64,000 nucleotides of DNA from Megasphaera sp. AM44-1BH (GCF_003467125.1 NZ_QSFA01000014.1:24500-88499), one strand, 5' to 3'; shown: positions 7,575 through 16,325, counted from the stretch's first letter. Made by a program: numbers and translations. The notes: generated by a model from the letters alone, not told the origin.

Positions 7575-7901
7575 TTATGCTTCGCCGTCACACGGATCGT
7601 CGACGTAATCGACTTCCGCATAGCCAGCGCAAAGTGTGATTTGATGTTTCTTATTGCCTGGGATGACGTATGTATCGCCCTGCTGATACGTCCTGGTTGC
7701 GCCATCCATTGTCAACAGGCATTTACCGCTGACAACAATTGTCCACTGTTCCGCATGGGCATGCTCTGGGAAATGGACTTCTTTTTCCGCACTGACGAAG
7801 TAGACCGTGCCTGTAGACGTATGGTCCACGCGAACCGTCAGCCCTTCTATACCATAGTCACGTTGTGGAACATGGCGGATGATTTCTGGAAAAACAGACA
7901 T
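7575..7901 (-). CDS. Cupin domain protein
   Basis: 108 residues, a single small cupin barrel. Motif 1 has H43, H47, H49 and E51 (HFPEHAHAEQW); motif 2 is GDTYVIPGNKKHQ. It therefore likely binds a metal. The start at 7901 follows AGGAGG with 8-nt spacing. It stands between the TetR gene and the flavodoxin. Small cupins in such operons often act as sensors, isomerases or quercetinase-like enzymes; the substrate is not evident. Confidence 0.85.
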   Translation of the reverse strand: MSVFPEIIRHVPQRDYGIEGLTVRVDHTSTGTVYFVSAEKEVHFPEHAHAEQWTIVVSGKCLLTMDGATRTYQQGDTYVIPGNKKHQITLCAGYAEVDYVDDPCDGEA

Positions 7902-8036
7902 ATGGATAATCCTCCTGAGTAGGTTTCTTGTTTTTTTCAACTGAATTATTATAGCACGAAAGGAAGGCGGAATCCCGTTAGAAAATCGTGTGTTTCTAAA
8001 CGAACTTGTCATTTTGTGCAGAATGCCAACCTGCCA

Positions 8037-8585
8037 TTAAAGCAGACGCTTCTTTAATGGTTCTGGCATGGCGAGGACAAGTAGTTCGATAAAATTATCG
8101 AGAGGAATTTTTTGCCCACCAATAAACCAGTCCTGAATCATCTCAGAGATAGAACGCATATAGTACTTAGCCAAAAAATCGATTTCTATAGGAAGTGCAT
8201 CTTCTTTACCTAAAATACGCAGGCGTTCACGCAGTAAATCGATGGCGTAGTCATTAGTCGCATAGCGGAAGGAGGTCTGCCCTGATGTGTTTTTCAACGC
8301 ATTTAGAAAAAATGACTGTTTATCCGAAAGGGTAGTGCAGAATATGCGCAACGCATCACGCCAGATGATTTTGCTGCCGAGTTGGCTGAAAGCCGGCTCA
8401 ATTTCTTTGTTATAGATAGAAGCCAGTAGTACATATTTATCCGCAAAATGATTATAAAAGGTTGTCGTTGTCATGCCGCAGTTGGTGACAATTTCTTTGA
8501 CCGAAATCTTGTCAACGGATTTCTTCCCAGCAAGTTCAATGAGGGAAGCAGCCAATAACTGCTTCGTGGTAGGCCGTTCAATCAT
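8037..8585 (-). CDS. TetR family transcriptional regulator (DhaS-like)
   Basis: 182 residues. The N-terminal helix-turn-helix (TKQLLAASLIELAGKKSVDKISVKEIVTNCGMTTTTFYNHFADKY) has the wording of DhaS-type TetR regulators. The start at 8585 uses GGGGAG upstream; an earlier ATG at 8606 would include that site. It is first in the minus-strand redox block and probably controls the cupin-flavodoxin-flavin reductase genes. No clear operator palindrome was seen. Confidence 0.88.
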   Translation of the reverse strand: MIERPTTKQLLAASLIELAGKKSVDKISVKEIVTNCGMTTTTFYNHFADKYVLLASIYNKEIEPAFSQLGSKIIWRDALRIFCTTLSDKQSFFLNALKNTSGQTSFRYATNDYAIDLLRERLRILGKEDALPIEIDFLAKYYMRSISEMIQDWFIGGQKIPLDNFIELLVLAMPEPLKKRLL

Positions 8586-8797
8586 AAAAGTCTCCCCTTC
8601 ATTCATGGATGAAATATGATTACAATCAAATATAATTTAACCTGATTCTGCAAGAAGTCTCCCGCCTCTTTAGGCGGTGAGATGAATTGCAGGTTTTTCT
8701 GAGGGCTCGATGCCATCAGAAAAGCAATGGTTTCACAAGTTGATTTGCAATATAATCAATAGTAAGAGTGAAAGGATTTGGAAAGTCAAGGCAGGTG

Positions 8798-9913
8798 ATG
8801 ATAGTGAATAAGGCATACCGATACAGAATCTATCCGACAACGGAACAGAAAATTATGTTTGCCAAGACCTTTGGGTGTGTCCGATTCATCTACAACAAGA
8901 TGCTGAGTGACCGCATTGACTATTATAAAGAAACCGGCCAAAAGCTGAATAACACGCCTGCGCAGTACAAGGAAGAATTCCCTTGGCTAAAGGAAGTAGA
9001 TAGTTTAGCCCTTTCCAATGCCCAAATGAACCTCAATAAGGCTTACGGCCACTTTTGGAATGACAGCCAGCATTTCGGCAAGCCGCGCTTCAAGTCCAAG
9101 AAGAATCGTCGTGCTTCGTATTCCACGAACAACCAGAAGGGCTCTGTCCGAATCGAGGGCCATAAGGTGAAACTGCCGAAAGTCGGCTGGGTGAAACTAT
9201 GCCAGCATCGTCCCTTGCCGGAGAACAGTATCATAAAGACCGTAACCATCAGCCAGACGCCATCAGGAAAGTACTATATCAGTATGCTGGTGGAGTATGA
9301 AAACCAAATACTCCCGGTCATACCGAAGACCTTCCTTGGCTTGGATTTTGCGATGCACGGCTTGTATGTGGCTTCCGATGAGGAGGATGCTAAGTATCCC
9401 GATTTCCTGCGAAAGGCAGAGAAGAGATTGGCTAAGGCACAGCGGAAGCTATCCCAAAAGCAGAAAGGAAGTCACAATAGAGAAAAACAAAGGCTTCGCG
9501 TAGCTATTCTCCATGAGAGAGTGCCCAATCAACGGCGGGATTTCCTGCATAAGAAGGCCCGCTACCTTGCAGACCGCTATGATGCCATTGGCATTGAGGA
9601 TATCAGCGTCAAAGCGATGGCCAAGGGGAAAAAGGGTGGCAAGTTCAGTTTTGGCAAATCCGTAGCTGATAATGGCTGGAATATGTTCACGAACATGCTG
9701 GAATATAAGCTGGCTTGGCAAGGCAAACAGCTTATCAAGATAGACAAGTGGTATCCAAGCAGCCAGCTGTGCCATGTTTGCGGATATCAGAACCACGAAA
9801 CCAAGGACTTGTCTGTAAGGGAATGGGATTGCCCTCAATGTGGCAGTCACCATAACCGCGATAAGAACGCTGCCATAAATATTCGAGAAGAAGCCAGGCG
9901 GATATCTGCCTGA
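8798..9913 (+). CDS. tnpB: TnpB, RNA-guided nuclease of the IS605 type
   Basis: 371 residues, full length. An N-terminal helix-turn-helix (KAYRYRIYPTTEQKIMFAKTFG) is followed by a RuvC-like core with acidic residues D183 (LGLDFAMHGL), E267 (IGIEDISVKAM) and D355 (HHNRDKNAAINI). A zinc ribbon CHVCG...CPQCG lies between the last two. All catalytic and zinc residues are present, so it is probably active as an omega-RNA-guided DNA nuclease. The start at 8798 follows AAGGCAGGTG; a GTG at 8768 would add ten residues. Confidence 0.93.
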   Translation: MIVNKAYRYRIYPTTEQKIMFAKTFGCVRFIYNKMLSDRIDYYKETGQKLNNTPAQYKEEFPWLKEVDSLALSNAQMNLNKAYGHFWNDSQHFGKPRFKSKKNRRASYSTNNQKGSVRIEGHKVKLPKVGWVKLCQHRPLPENSIIKTVTISQTPSGKYYISMLVEYENQILPVIPKTFLGLDFAMHGLYVASDEEDAKYPDFLRKAEKRLAKAQRKLSQKQKGSHNREKQRLRVAILHERVPNQRRDFLHKKARYLADRYDAIGIEDISVKAMAKGKKGGKFSFGKSVADNGWNMFTNMLEYKLAWQGKQLIKIDKWYPSSQLCHVCGYQNHETKDLSVREWDCPQCGSHHNRDKNAAINIREEARRISA

Positions 9914-10053
9914 CGTAATCCATAACATACCGTGGGGCGCACGGGAATCTACGCCTGTGGAGAGAGTGTAAGCCGCCGCAACTCTTTGGAGTCCGTGGCG
10001 CTGTTCTCGTTGAAGCAGGAAGCTCCCGCCTCTATAGGCGGGAGTACGTTCAC
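9880..10053 (+). ncRNA. Candidate omega-RNA (reRNA) scaffold of TnpB
   Basis: In TnpB elements the guide RNA scaffold overlaps the 3' end of tnpB and runs to the right end of the element. Here the 140 nt after tnpB are G+C-rich, free of genes, and end with the CTCCCGCCT hairpin. By this rule the guide would be the 20 nt at 10054-10073, directly before the neighbouring IS4-type element. This is inferred from the family; the 5' end is unknown. Confidence 0.45.
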
Positions 10054-10073
10054 AACAGTGGTTCTTTTCCTAT

Positions 10074-11353
10074 ACTCAAACTTCCCACATCTCAAATGCT
10101 AGTCAACTATGATTTATAAAAGATTTTTGAAGCAAAAAAAAGCGTAAAGCCTATCCTTGTCGAAAATAGATATAGGCAACACTACTCGAAAGGAGCTTTA
10201 CACTATGTCTATTTTATCATCAAATCGCCTCAATGAAAACCAGATTTCTTATTCTATTTCTAACTTTCTTTTAAATTTTCAGGTAATCCGCTTATTTCGT
10301 GCCTGTGGTGGCGATAAAGCCAAAGGAATTTCCGTTGAATGTCTTTTTGCCTACATTCTCAGCAATGTCTTTTGTGCTTCCAGTTTCTATATGCAGCAAC
10401 GAGATTCCAAATGGCAGAAACGTTTCTCCAAGAATACGTATCAAGAAACCTTCCTTCGACCATCGGACACTCTCGCACAAGCGACAGGAGATGGCCAAGG
10501 AAAAAGGGACTACGGTCATGATTCGCCTACTTAAGGAAGCACTTGGTGAAGGGATTTCTGCCAAGTATGTCCTCTTCGACATCTGGTTCTCTAACCCGAG
10601 GCGGCTACTCGATATCCTGGTTCTTAAACTCCATGCCATTGCTATGATCAAGCGGAGTGCTAAGTGTTATTACGAATTTGAGGGAAAGCGCATGACGGTC
10701 AAGCAGCTTTTTGCAGCCTGCAAGAAGCGCCGCGGCCGTTCCAAATACCTGCTGTCCGTCCCCGTGAAACTTCATGTGAAGCAAGAAGACGTCAGCGAAG
10801 AAACAGCGATGGCCAAAATTGTTTGTGTGCGTAACCGGCCTAACCGCAAGGACTGGATTGCCCTCATCAGCACCGATGTGAACCTTAGCGAAGAAGAAAT
10901 CATTCGTCTTTATAGGCGACGGTGGGATATTGAAGTGTTTTTCAAGACTTGCAAGAGTTACCTGCACCTGCGCAGTTACCATGGCCTCTCTTATGACGTG
11001 CTGACTGCGCATGTGGCTTTTGTTTTCACACGCTGCATGCTGCTTTCAGTGGCGAAAAGGAACGACGAAGATATGCGCACTCTGGGTGAGCTTTTCTATA
11101 TGATGGTTGAAGAGATGACTGATGTGATCTTCCATAAATCGATGCTGATTTTACAGGAAGCCATGCGAGCCAACGTCAAAACTATCTTTCATGCTACAGA
11201 GAAACAAATCCAAGCCGTTCTTGCAGACTTCGTGAACCGGCTCCCGCAATATATGCGTGATGCCCTGCAAGTGTCTGCGGTGTGAATATATTTTCTACCA
11301 AATGGCTTGCAAACAAGGGCAATGACTGTGTTTTTCATGTGGGAAGTTTGAGT
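10074..11353 (+). mobile_element. IS4-type insertion sequence (defective)
   Basis: Perfect 17-bp terminal inverted repeats: ACTCAAACTTCCCACAT at 10074-10090 and its reverse complement at 11337-11353. Only TAT is repeated on both sides, so a long target duplication is not visible. The left end begins just 20 nt after the TnpB element. The transposase inside is deleted and frameshifted. Confidence 0.88.
10205..11285 (+). pseudogene. IS4 family transposase, internally deleted
   Basis: The start at 10205 (MSILSSNRLNENQ) follows AAGGAG. The first part runs to FSKNTYQ near 10450. The sequence then continues in another frame from SFDHRTLSHKRQEMAKEKG to the normal C-terminus QVSAV at 11285. Compared with intact relatives, roughly 100-130 residues are missing at the junction, including the first catalytic aspartate (DDSLYSR region). 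The second Asp (YVLFDIWFS) and the Glu (RRRWDIEVFFKTCKS) are present. Both the deletion and the frame change disable it. Confidence 0.88.
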
Positions 11354-11449
11354 TATTTACTAGCAGAAAAATAGATTACCAGGATAAATATAATTTTAAT
11401 GTTTATATTTATCGGGATTTCCGTCTTTCAATAATCCGGAGGGATTAAG

Positions 11450-11980
11450 ATGATTACATTTATAAGTGATGCCTTATTTATCTTATATATTTTTGCTTTT
11501 TTTGTGGTGGCAATTTCCTTTTATAAATACGTCCGGACAAAGAAAGGAAGAAGAAAAAATATAGCAATTATACTAATAGGAGTTGTATATTTAATGTTCT
11601 ATTCTTATGACTCCATACTAGTAGAACCGATTCAATGTAATCGTATAGCAGTATCAGATGCAGAAGGATTATCAGAAAAAGAAATTGTCAATAAAATATT
11701 AATTCACGAATTTGACCATTATAAATCCGAAAGATTGTTCACTAAAAATAAAATTTTTGATTATACAATTAATAGAATTGACGGACCAATAAAAATCAGG
11801 GACAGTGATGGAATGGATAAGAATTATTATGATATATCATATTCAGTGAAAACCATAGATCCAGCATGGATTGCCGGTAATGGAAAAAATGAAGGCTTAT
11901 GGGTAAATAACAAATCGGGATTTTTCGTTTTAATTAAAAATGATAATCAGTACATTTTAAAACATGTTGGAGGCTTATAA
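11450..11980 (+). CDS. Hypothetical membrane-anchored protein
   Basis: 176 residues, not recognised. Two N-terminal transmembrane helices (about 5-25 and 38-55) are followed by a soluble domain of about 120 residues with many charged and aromatic residues (NKILIHEFDHYKSERLF; VNNKSGFFVLIKND). The ribosome site CCGGAGGG lies 7 nt before the ATG. It is much more AT-rich than its neighbours and lies between the IS4 element and a group II intron, which suggests it was acquired horizontally. No partner gene is next to it. Confidence 0.65.
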   Translation: MITFISDALFILYIFAFFVVAISFYKYVRTKKGRRKNIAIILIGVVYLMFYSYDSILVEPIQCNRIAVSDAEGLSEKEIVNKILIHEFDHYKSERLFTKNKIFDYTINRIDGPIKIRDSDGMDKNYYDISYSVKTIDPAWIAGNGKNEGLWVNNKSGFFVLIKNDNQYILKHVGGL

Positions 11981-12061
11981 TTATATACGTGCACAAATTA
12001 TTGGATTGTTTTTTCGCCCAGAAATGCAATAATACTTCTATCTTTAGTAGCTTTATTTTAA

Positions 12062-12549
12062 ATCGAGTAGGAGTCGGGCAGTGGCCCGCCGACCTCTCAC
12101 ACCACCGTGCGTACCGTTCGGTACACGGCGGTTCTCTAGTTTTCACAGATTTGCTCATAATAGCTCGTCAAGGTGATATATCCTTGCCGGGCTATTTCTT
12201 TGTTTGGCAGGATGGAGTTCAGCATGAGTGCCGCTCTCCATGGTCCTTTCCGGCAGTTGGCTAGTTCGTGTACCTTCCAGTCCGGCACGTTGTATTGCCG
12301 TATCATCCGGTATCGCGTCTTTACCTTCTTCCACTGTTTCTTCCGTGTAGCTATAGGACTTCATCCTGTTTGGCGGCCTTATCCCCATGACTAGCCTTAT
12401 GTGATTTCTGTTCGTCAGACCAGAGATTTGCCTCGACCTTCCTCCAGATTCCATCTCACGATGGACACCCTTGGTTCTGGCTATGGCCTTCCCGCTACCG
12501 GGCGGCCTAGGGGCTTTCACCCATTAGAGTGCGCCCATGCCGGGCGCAC
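12062..12549 (-). mobile_element. Group II intron, class-C-like, nearly ORF-less
   Basis: On the minus strand the 5' end GTGCGCCCGGCATGGGCGCA (from 12549) and the domain I core (AGGGTGTCCATCG... AATCTGGAGGAAG... CATAAGGCTAG) match bacterial group IIC introns such as that of Oceanobacillus. The 3' end has the domain V/VI signature (ACCGCCGTGTACCGAACGG... GGTGTGAGAGG... TCCTACTCGAT, ending near 12062). Most of the reverse transcriptase gene is deleted, leaving about 490 nt instead of nearly 2 kb. It lies directly behind the terminator of the AAA/nuclease gene, the usual target of class C introns. Confidence 0.85.
12136..12360 (-). pseudogene. Maturase (intron-encoded protein) C-terminal remnant
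   Basis: The frame reads RKKQWKKVKTRYRMIRQ... VPDWKVHELANCRKGPWRAA... NKEIARQGYITLTSYYEQ and a stop, the C-terminal X/thumb and DNA-binding end of a group II intron reverse transcriptase-maturase. It opens right after a TGA, and the other roughly 350 residues are absent, so the intron would need a maturase in trans. Confidence 0.85.
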
Positions 12550-12550
12550 C

Positions 12551-12593
12551 AAAAAAGAAAAAGGTCCACAATCGCTTTGACTGTGAACCTCCT
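12551..12593 (-). terminator. Terminator of the AAA/nuclease gene; intron insertion site
   Basis: The 12-bp stem AGGTTCACAGTC / GATTGTGGACCT (two G-U pairs) is followed by TTTTTCTTTTTT on the minus strand. The group II intron begins 2 nt after the T-tract. Confidence 0.85.
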
Positions 12594-12613
12594 TTTTATG
12601 CAATGAGCTATGA

Positions 12614-14323
12614 CTAAATCTCACAACGATTCCCTTCAGAGACGTCCCCTGCTCTGACTACGGCAACTTTCTTTTTATAAAACGCAATACCATATTTCCA
12701 TACATTATGGATTCCCCTCGTTTGAAACTCTGTGATGTATTCCTGGGTTTCAATTTGTCGTAAGGCTTCATTGGCTTTTTCCTGTAATTCAACTTCATTA
12801 ACAGCTACTTTGAATTCCATAATAACGCCAACATCGTCCTTATCTTTAGGGAAAATTGCCAAATCAAAACGTCCGTAACCGCTTTCCCGATTTGATACTA
12901 CGTTATAATCCTTCTCTAGAAATAGAGCGGTCATCCCCAACATGAAGCCATGATAAAAACTTTCTTTATTAGCCGTATCATAGACACTGACAATGGCTTT
13001 CAACAGCTGTTGCAACTGAAGGGCAAAGTTTTCAGCCTCCCCTTCGATGAGATAATCAAATAGATCATCAAATGTGTTCTTCGTCACATTTTCCCCTAAG
13101 GAATTCAGGATTTCTGTGCTGTATAGTTTGCGGATTTCTTCATTAGGTATCCTTAATGCATAACGGTCATCGCTAAGGGACAAAACTTTTTCGACAGTCA
13201 GATATCCTGTCGTCAATAAGAGATTGAAAAGAGCTCCCGGATCCCGGTCTATTTCAGAATAGATGAGGCTATCATCTAAGGTGACGCGAACAGCTTTGCC
13301 ATGCAACAGATTTTGTATCATCTGAACCCGTAACTCATCCGTATGAGAAAGGAGATGTCGTAAAATGCTGTTCCCCGATGTCCGGCCCCAATAAGGTCTG
13401 GCTTGGCAATCATTGGCCACATAATTGATGACTGACCAAGGATTGTAAATTTCTGCGTGGCCGATGTGATAGCCATCATACCATTTTTTTAGTTCTGAAA
13501 TCTTTTCCCCATGATGTGCGGTTTCTAAGAGTTCTTGTATTTCTGCCTCCGTAAATCCGAAGACCCCGGCATACTGATTGCGCAAAACAGAACAGACATC
13601 CAAATTATTCAGACCACTGAAAATGCTTTCTTTAGAGATGCGGGTAATGTCCGTCAGGACAGCAAATTCCAAGGTATCGTTTGTTTTCAAGGCGCTGCTT
13701 AAAAACTGACGCATGAAACCGATACAGCCGGTATAATATCCACTTTCCCAAGCCTGTTGAATCGGCGCATCGTATTCATCGATAAGGAGAATAACTTTTC
13801 GGCCATAGTAAGTCTGCATCATAGCCATCAAATTAGTCAAAGATAAGGCCAATTCATCTTCTGTCGCTTGTCCTTGGACGACGTGATCAAAAAGACGGGC
13901 CTGGACATCATTGATATCTGCCCTCTCACGGATGTAGCGATATCTATCATAGACTTGCGCTAAAAACAGCCGTATAAAGGAAAGCATTCGTTCCCAGGTC
14001 AGCCAAGACGGATTCTGGATATCTTTGAGTGTAAGGAAAATGACAGGATACTGACCACGCTGAGCCATATATTCAGGCCCGGCTTGTTCAATAGCCAGAT
14101 GATCGAATAAATGACGGCTCTGGCTTTCTTTTTCAATAGAAAAGAAATATTCCAGCATACTCATTGTCAACGTCTTGCCAAAGCGGCGCGGCCGCGTAAT
14201 CAAAGTGACTTCCCGGGGGCTATCGATGAGTTGGCGAATAAACGCCGTTTTATCGACAAAATAGAACTCCTTATTGCGGATTTTCCCAAAGTCATCTATT
14301 CCTATAGGCATTTTGCAATTCAT
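12614..14323 (-). CDS. AAA-ATPase-like / PD-(D/E)XK nuclease family protein
   Basis: 569 residues of the common anaerobe family with an AAA-ATPase-like domain (PF09820) and a DUF1703 nuclease-like C-terminus. The P-loop is RPRRFGKT (44-51) and the Walker B ILLIDEYDAP lies near 177. The C-terminal GYGRFDLAIFP...VIMEFKV carries the D...ExK residues of PD-(D/E)XK enzymes (about 480-500). The start at 14323 uses AGGTG upstream; a GTG three codons earlier is possible. The family occurs in many copies per genome with no settled role; a mobile or defence-related function is often suspected. Confidence 0.88.
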   Translation of the reverse strand: MNCKMPIGIDDFGKIRNKEFYFVDKTAFIRQLIDSPREVTLITRPRRFGKTLTMSMLEYFFSIEKESQSRHLFDHLAIEQAGPEYMAQRGQYPVIFLTLKDIQNPSWLTWERMLSFIRLFLAQVYDRYRYIRERADINDVQARLFDHVVQGQATEDELALSLTNLMAMMQTYYGRKVILLIDEYDAPIQQAWESGYYTGCIGFMRQFLSSALKTNDTLEFAVLTDITRISKESIFSGLNNLDVCSVLRNQYAGVFGFTEAEIQELLETAHHGEKISELKKWYDGYHIGHAEIYNPWSVINYVANDCQARPYWGRTSGNSILRHLLSHTDELRVQMIQNLLHGKAVRVTLDDSLIYSEIDRDPGALFNLLLTTGYLTVEKVLSLSDDRYALRIPNEEIRKLYSTEILNSLGENVTKNTFDDLFDYLIEGEAENFALQLQQLLKAIVSVYDTANKESFYHGFMLGMTALFLEKDYNVVSNRESGYGRFDLAIFPKDKDDVGVIMEFKVAVNEVELQEKANEALRQIETQEYITEFQTRGIHNVWKYGIAFYKKKVAVVRAGDVSEGNRCEI

Positions 14324-14339
14324 TTTTATCACCTATTTT

Positions 14340-14605
14340 CTTGTAAAAAGCCTGTCATTATACATACACAGGCCGTGTTTTTGCGGTCCTCAGGACTGCG
14401 GTAAACGGCGGCCTGCCACTTGCGGTCTGCGTTCAATTTCATCGTCCCTTATTTTTCCAAGATGTTTTTCATATTTTTGTAGAAGCGGTCGATGAGGCGG
14501 TTATAGACGGACGACGGTTTGTAGAAGCTGTGGAGCTTACCCGTTTTCGTATCGAACCATTAGCCACTAAAATTAGCGTAACAGGTTTACCAAAAAAAGG
14601 CAAGC
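14340..14605 (-). other. Gene-poor stretch with possible gene remnant
   Basis: The minus strand has an open stretch reading FDTKTGKLHSFYKPSSVYN... FYKNMKNILEK and a stop near 14452, protein-like but without a start; I cannot assign it. A long hairpin (CAGGCCGT/ACGGCGGCCTG, about 14377-14424) lies between it and the AAA gene. Confidence 0.3.
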
Positions 14606-14638
14606 AAAAAGGACTTGTCGCAATGGCAAGCCCTTTTT
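14606..14638. terminator. Bidirectional hairpin terminator
   Basis: AAAAAGGACTTG (14606-14617) pairs with CAAGCCCTTTTT (14627-14638) with one mismatch. A- and T-tracts on both sides allow use in both directions. Confidence 0.65.
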
Positions 14639-14675
14639 GTGGTGAACCCATGCCAGGTGGCGCACCTCATGATAG

Positions 14676-14746
14676 TTCAGCAAGGTGATGTATCCTTGCC
14701 GGGCTATTTTTTTATTTGTCAGAATGAAGTTCAGCATGAGTGCGGC
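14676..14746 (-). pseudogene. Second group II maturase C-terminal remnant
   Basis: About 71 nt are closely similar to 12165-12235 and encode LMLNFILTNKKIARQGYITL, the end of an intron-encoded maturase. No intron RNA domains remain here. It again lies next to a terminator hairpin (14606-14638), consistent with a decayed class C insertion. Confidence 0.7.
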
Positions 14747-14884
14747 TTATTATCGAATTATGTTATAAAACCAACATACTTGTCTCACCTGCTATGCTAT
14801 ACTCATTCCAGAAAGACGAAGAAAACAATAAAAAACGCCTGTAATGACTGTATCATGAACAGGCAGCAGAAAGGGGCAGACAAT

Positions 14885-15565
14885 ATGAAAAATCTGGAAT
14901 GGAAAGATAAAGTAGCAAGTTTCAAAAAAGTTGACGTACGGGGCATTGCTGGTAATTTCCTTGACGGGCTGAAAAAACAGGCCGCCAAACTTCCCGTCGG
15001 CGAAGGGATGGAAGTCATCCAAAGCTTTGAACCAATCCCTCTCTATGAAATCATGGAAATGCTGGGATATGTTCATTATACAGAAAAAACAGCGGAACAT
15101 GAATATCACGCTTATTTCTACCGGACCGAGGAAAAAGGGAACGTGGAAGATGCGCCAGAACGGCCGGCAGTCATCACGAACTATCCCATGATTGATGAAA
15201 AGCTGGGCGAGCTGGCTGTAGAATTTTGGGATATGACCTGGAAAAGCGAAAAACGATATCTCGATTATAACATCCGGCTTCTTCTTTCTCTGGCCAATGC
15301 CGTCGGTGCCGGGAGAATGCGGCAGGCTATGCGGGAACTGTTGAAAGCCTATGCCAACGGGCTGGACTCCAGAGCCCTGGACGACGTATTTGAACAACTG
15401 GCCTGGAATATGGGCATCGGCTTCTTCAGCTCTGAAATCGCTCCGTCCCCGTTGTTTCATGCGTATAAGCTGATCAAGCAAATGGAAAAACAGGGAAAAG
15501 AAAGAGACGAAATCAACCAGATGTTAAGAGAAAAATTTTCAGATAAAAAAGGCGTATGCAAGTAA
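14885..15565 (+). CDS. DUF2249 domain protein
   Basis: 226 residues. The N-terminal half (DVRGIAGNFLDGLKKQ... QSFEPIPLYEIMEMLGYVH) is a DUF2249 domain, a small TusA-like fold often found in nitrite/NO and hemerythrin-linked proteins. The C-terminal half is helical (FWDMTWKSEKRYLDYNIRL... QMLREKFSD) and I do not recognise it. The start at 14885 has AAAGGGG upstream. A RIC-type NO-stress repair protein is 2 kb away on the other strand, so a role in nitrosative or redox stress is possible but inferred. Confidence 0.75.
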   Translation: MKNLEWKDKVASFKKVDVRGIAGNFLDGLKKQAAKLPVGEGMEVIQSFEPIPLYEIMEMLGYVHYTEKTAEHEYHAYFYRTEEKGNVEDAPERPAVITNYPMIDEKLGELAVEFWDMTWKSEKRYLDYNIRLLLSLANAVGAGRMRQAMRELLKAYANGLDSRALDDVFEQLAWNMGIGFFSSEIAPSPLFHAYKLIKQMEKQGKERDEINQMLREKFSDKKGVCK

Positions 15566-15571
15566 AACAGG

Positions 15572-15610
15572 TACCCTCTTTACCGGACATCCCGTAAGGA
15601 GGGTATTTTC
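15572..15610 (+). terminator. Terminator of the DUF2249 gene
   Basis: TACCCTCTTTAC (15572-15583) pairs with GTAAGGAGGGTA (one G-U pair), followed by TTTTC. Confidence 0.8.
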
Positions 15611-15693
15611 ATGGGCTATACCTATGAATCGGGAATACAGTCTCCCATATCCGGCATCATAAAGAAAGAGTTCCCTATTTCGCAGTATGATTC

Positions 15694-15840
15694 TTTGACT
15701 TCATTGAGCGTCCCTCTTGTTTTTATTACCAATTTTGTTATTTTCTTCTTTTATCTGCAATCTTGTACTGACTAAGATTGAAGAAGATATGAAGCTGGAT
15801 GAAGACCGGATTCTTCGGGCTCGTGCATTAATGGAAAACG
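15694..15840 (+). pseudogene. Remnant copy of the RelB-type antitoxin gene
   Basis: 15,69x-15,740 repeats the leader of the intact antitoxin gene (TTCATTGAGCGTCCCTCTTG). It then jumps to the middle of that gene (NLVLTKIEEDMKLDEDRILRARALMEN). About 140 nt covering the promoter -10, the ribosome site and the first 28 codons are missing compared with 20,816-21,090. It has no start codon and no toxin follows. Confidence 0.85.
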
Positions 15841-16031
15841 GACTCAAAATAGAACTCTGGATAATAATAAGGCCCCTTCCACCTCGCGGGGACGGCTTCC
15901 TACGTCGCAAACCGACTTTTTCTACAAATATCAAACGTCAAACTATCTTTTCCCTGCTAACCACTAGCCACTGACCAACAGCCTTTCCTGCGAACCGCGG
16001 CCCTTCCCTTTCTTCAAATTGTCTCTTTCTG

Positions 16032-16180
16032 CAAACTATCTTTTCCCGCGCGGGCCAGTTCCCGGGACCGGGCTTGAGCGGGGGAGTCTCCAAACTCCCC
16101 GCTCTTCCCGTCTGGGACTGGCTGCCAATTTTGAGGGTGATACTGTCCATATCTATATATATACCAATGTGGACAGGTGT
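16032..16180. repeat. Long palindromic repeat, copy 1
   Basis: The 108-bp unit 16032-16139 is about 97% identical to 16756-16863. It can fold into one long hairpin: GCCAGTTCCC with GGGACTGGC, CGGG with CCCG, GAGCGGGG with CCCCGCTC. It is followed by an AT-rich stretch (TATATATATACCAATG) enclosed by TGTCCA (16144-16149) and TGGACA (16170-16175). It does not code for protein. Confidence 0.85.
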
Positions 16181-16292
16181 TTTGGGCAGGTGTTTATTAC
16201 ATTTAGATTTATCATTTTCCTAACTATAGCTTCAACGTAGCCAGCTATCTCTTCGATTAACGACCAAAGGGCCCGGACTACGGATTTTCATC

Positions 16293-16325
16293 ATCTGAGT
16301 CCGAGGATGTAGCACGTCGAACCGG
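16293..16325 (+). repeat. Short dispersed repeat (CTGAGTCCGAGGATGTAGCAC type), copy A
   Basis: ATCTGAGTCCGAGGATGTAG continuing to ACCGG. It is repeated with two changes at 16689-16721 and, inverted, within 63270-63306. Confidence 0.8.

Larger units (their letters stand above)
8650..10053 (+). mobile_element. IS200/IS605-type element carrying only tnpB (IS1341-like)
   Basis: The ends carry matching subterminal hairpins: CCGCCT-cttt-AGGCGG near 8662-8677 and the stronger CTCCCGCCT-ctat-AGGCGGGAG at 10023-10044, with similar flanks (GCAAGAAGT / GCAGGAAGC). There are no terminal inverted repeats, as expected for this family. No tnpA transposase is present, so movement would need TnpA in trans. 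The exact left end is uncertain; the right end is probably near TACGTTCAC (10045-10053). Confidence 0.75.
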
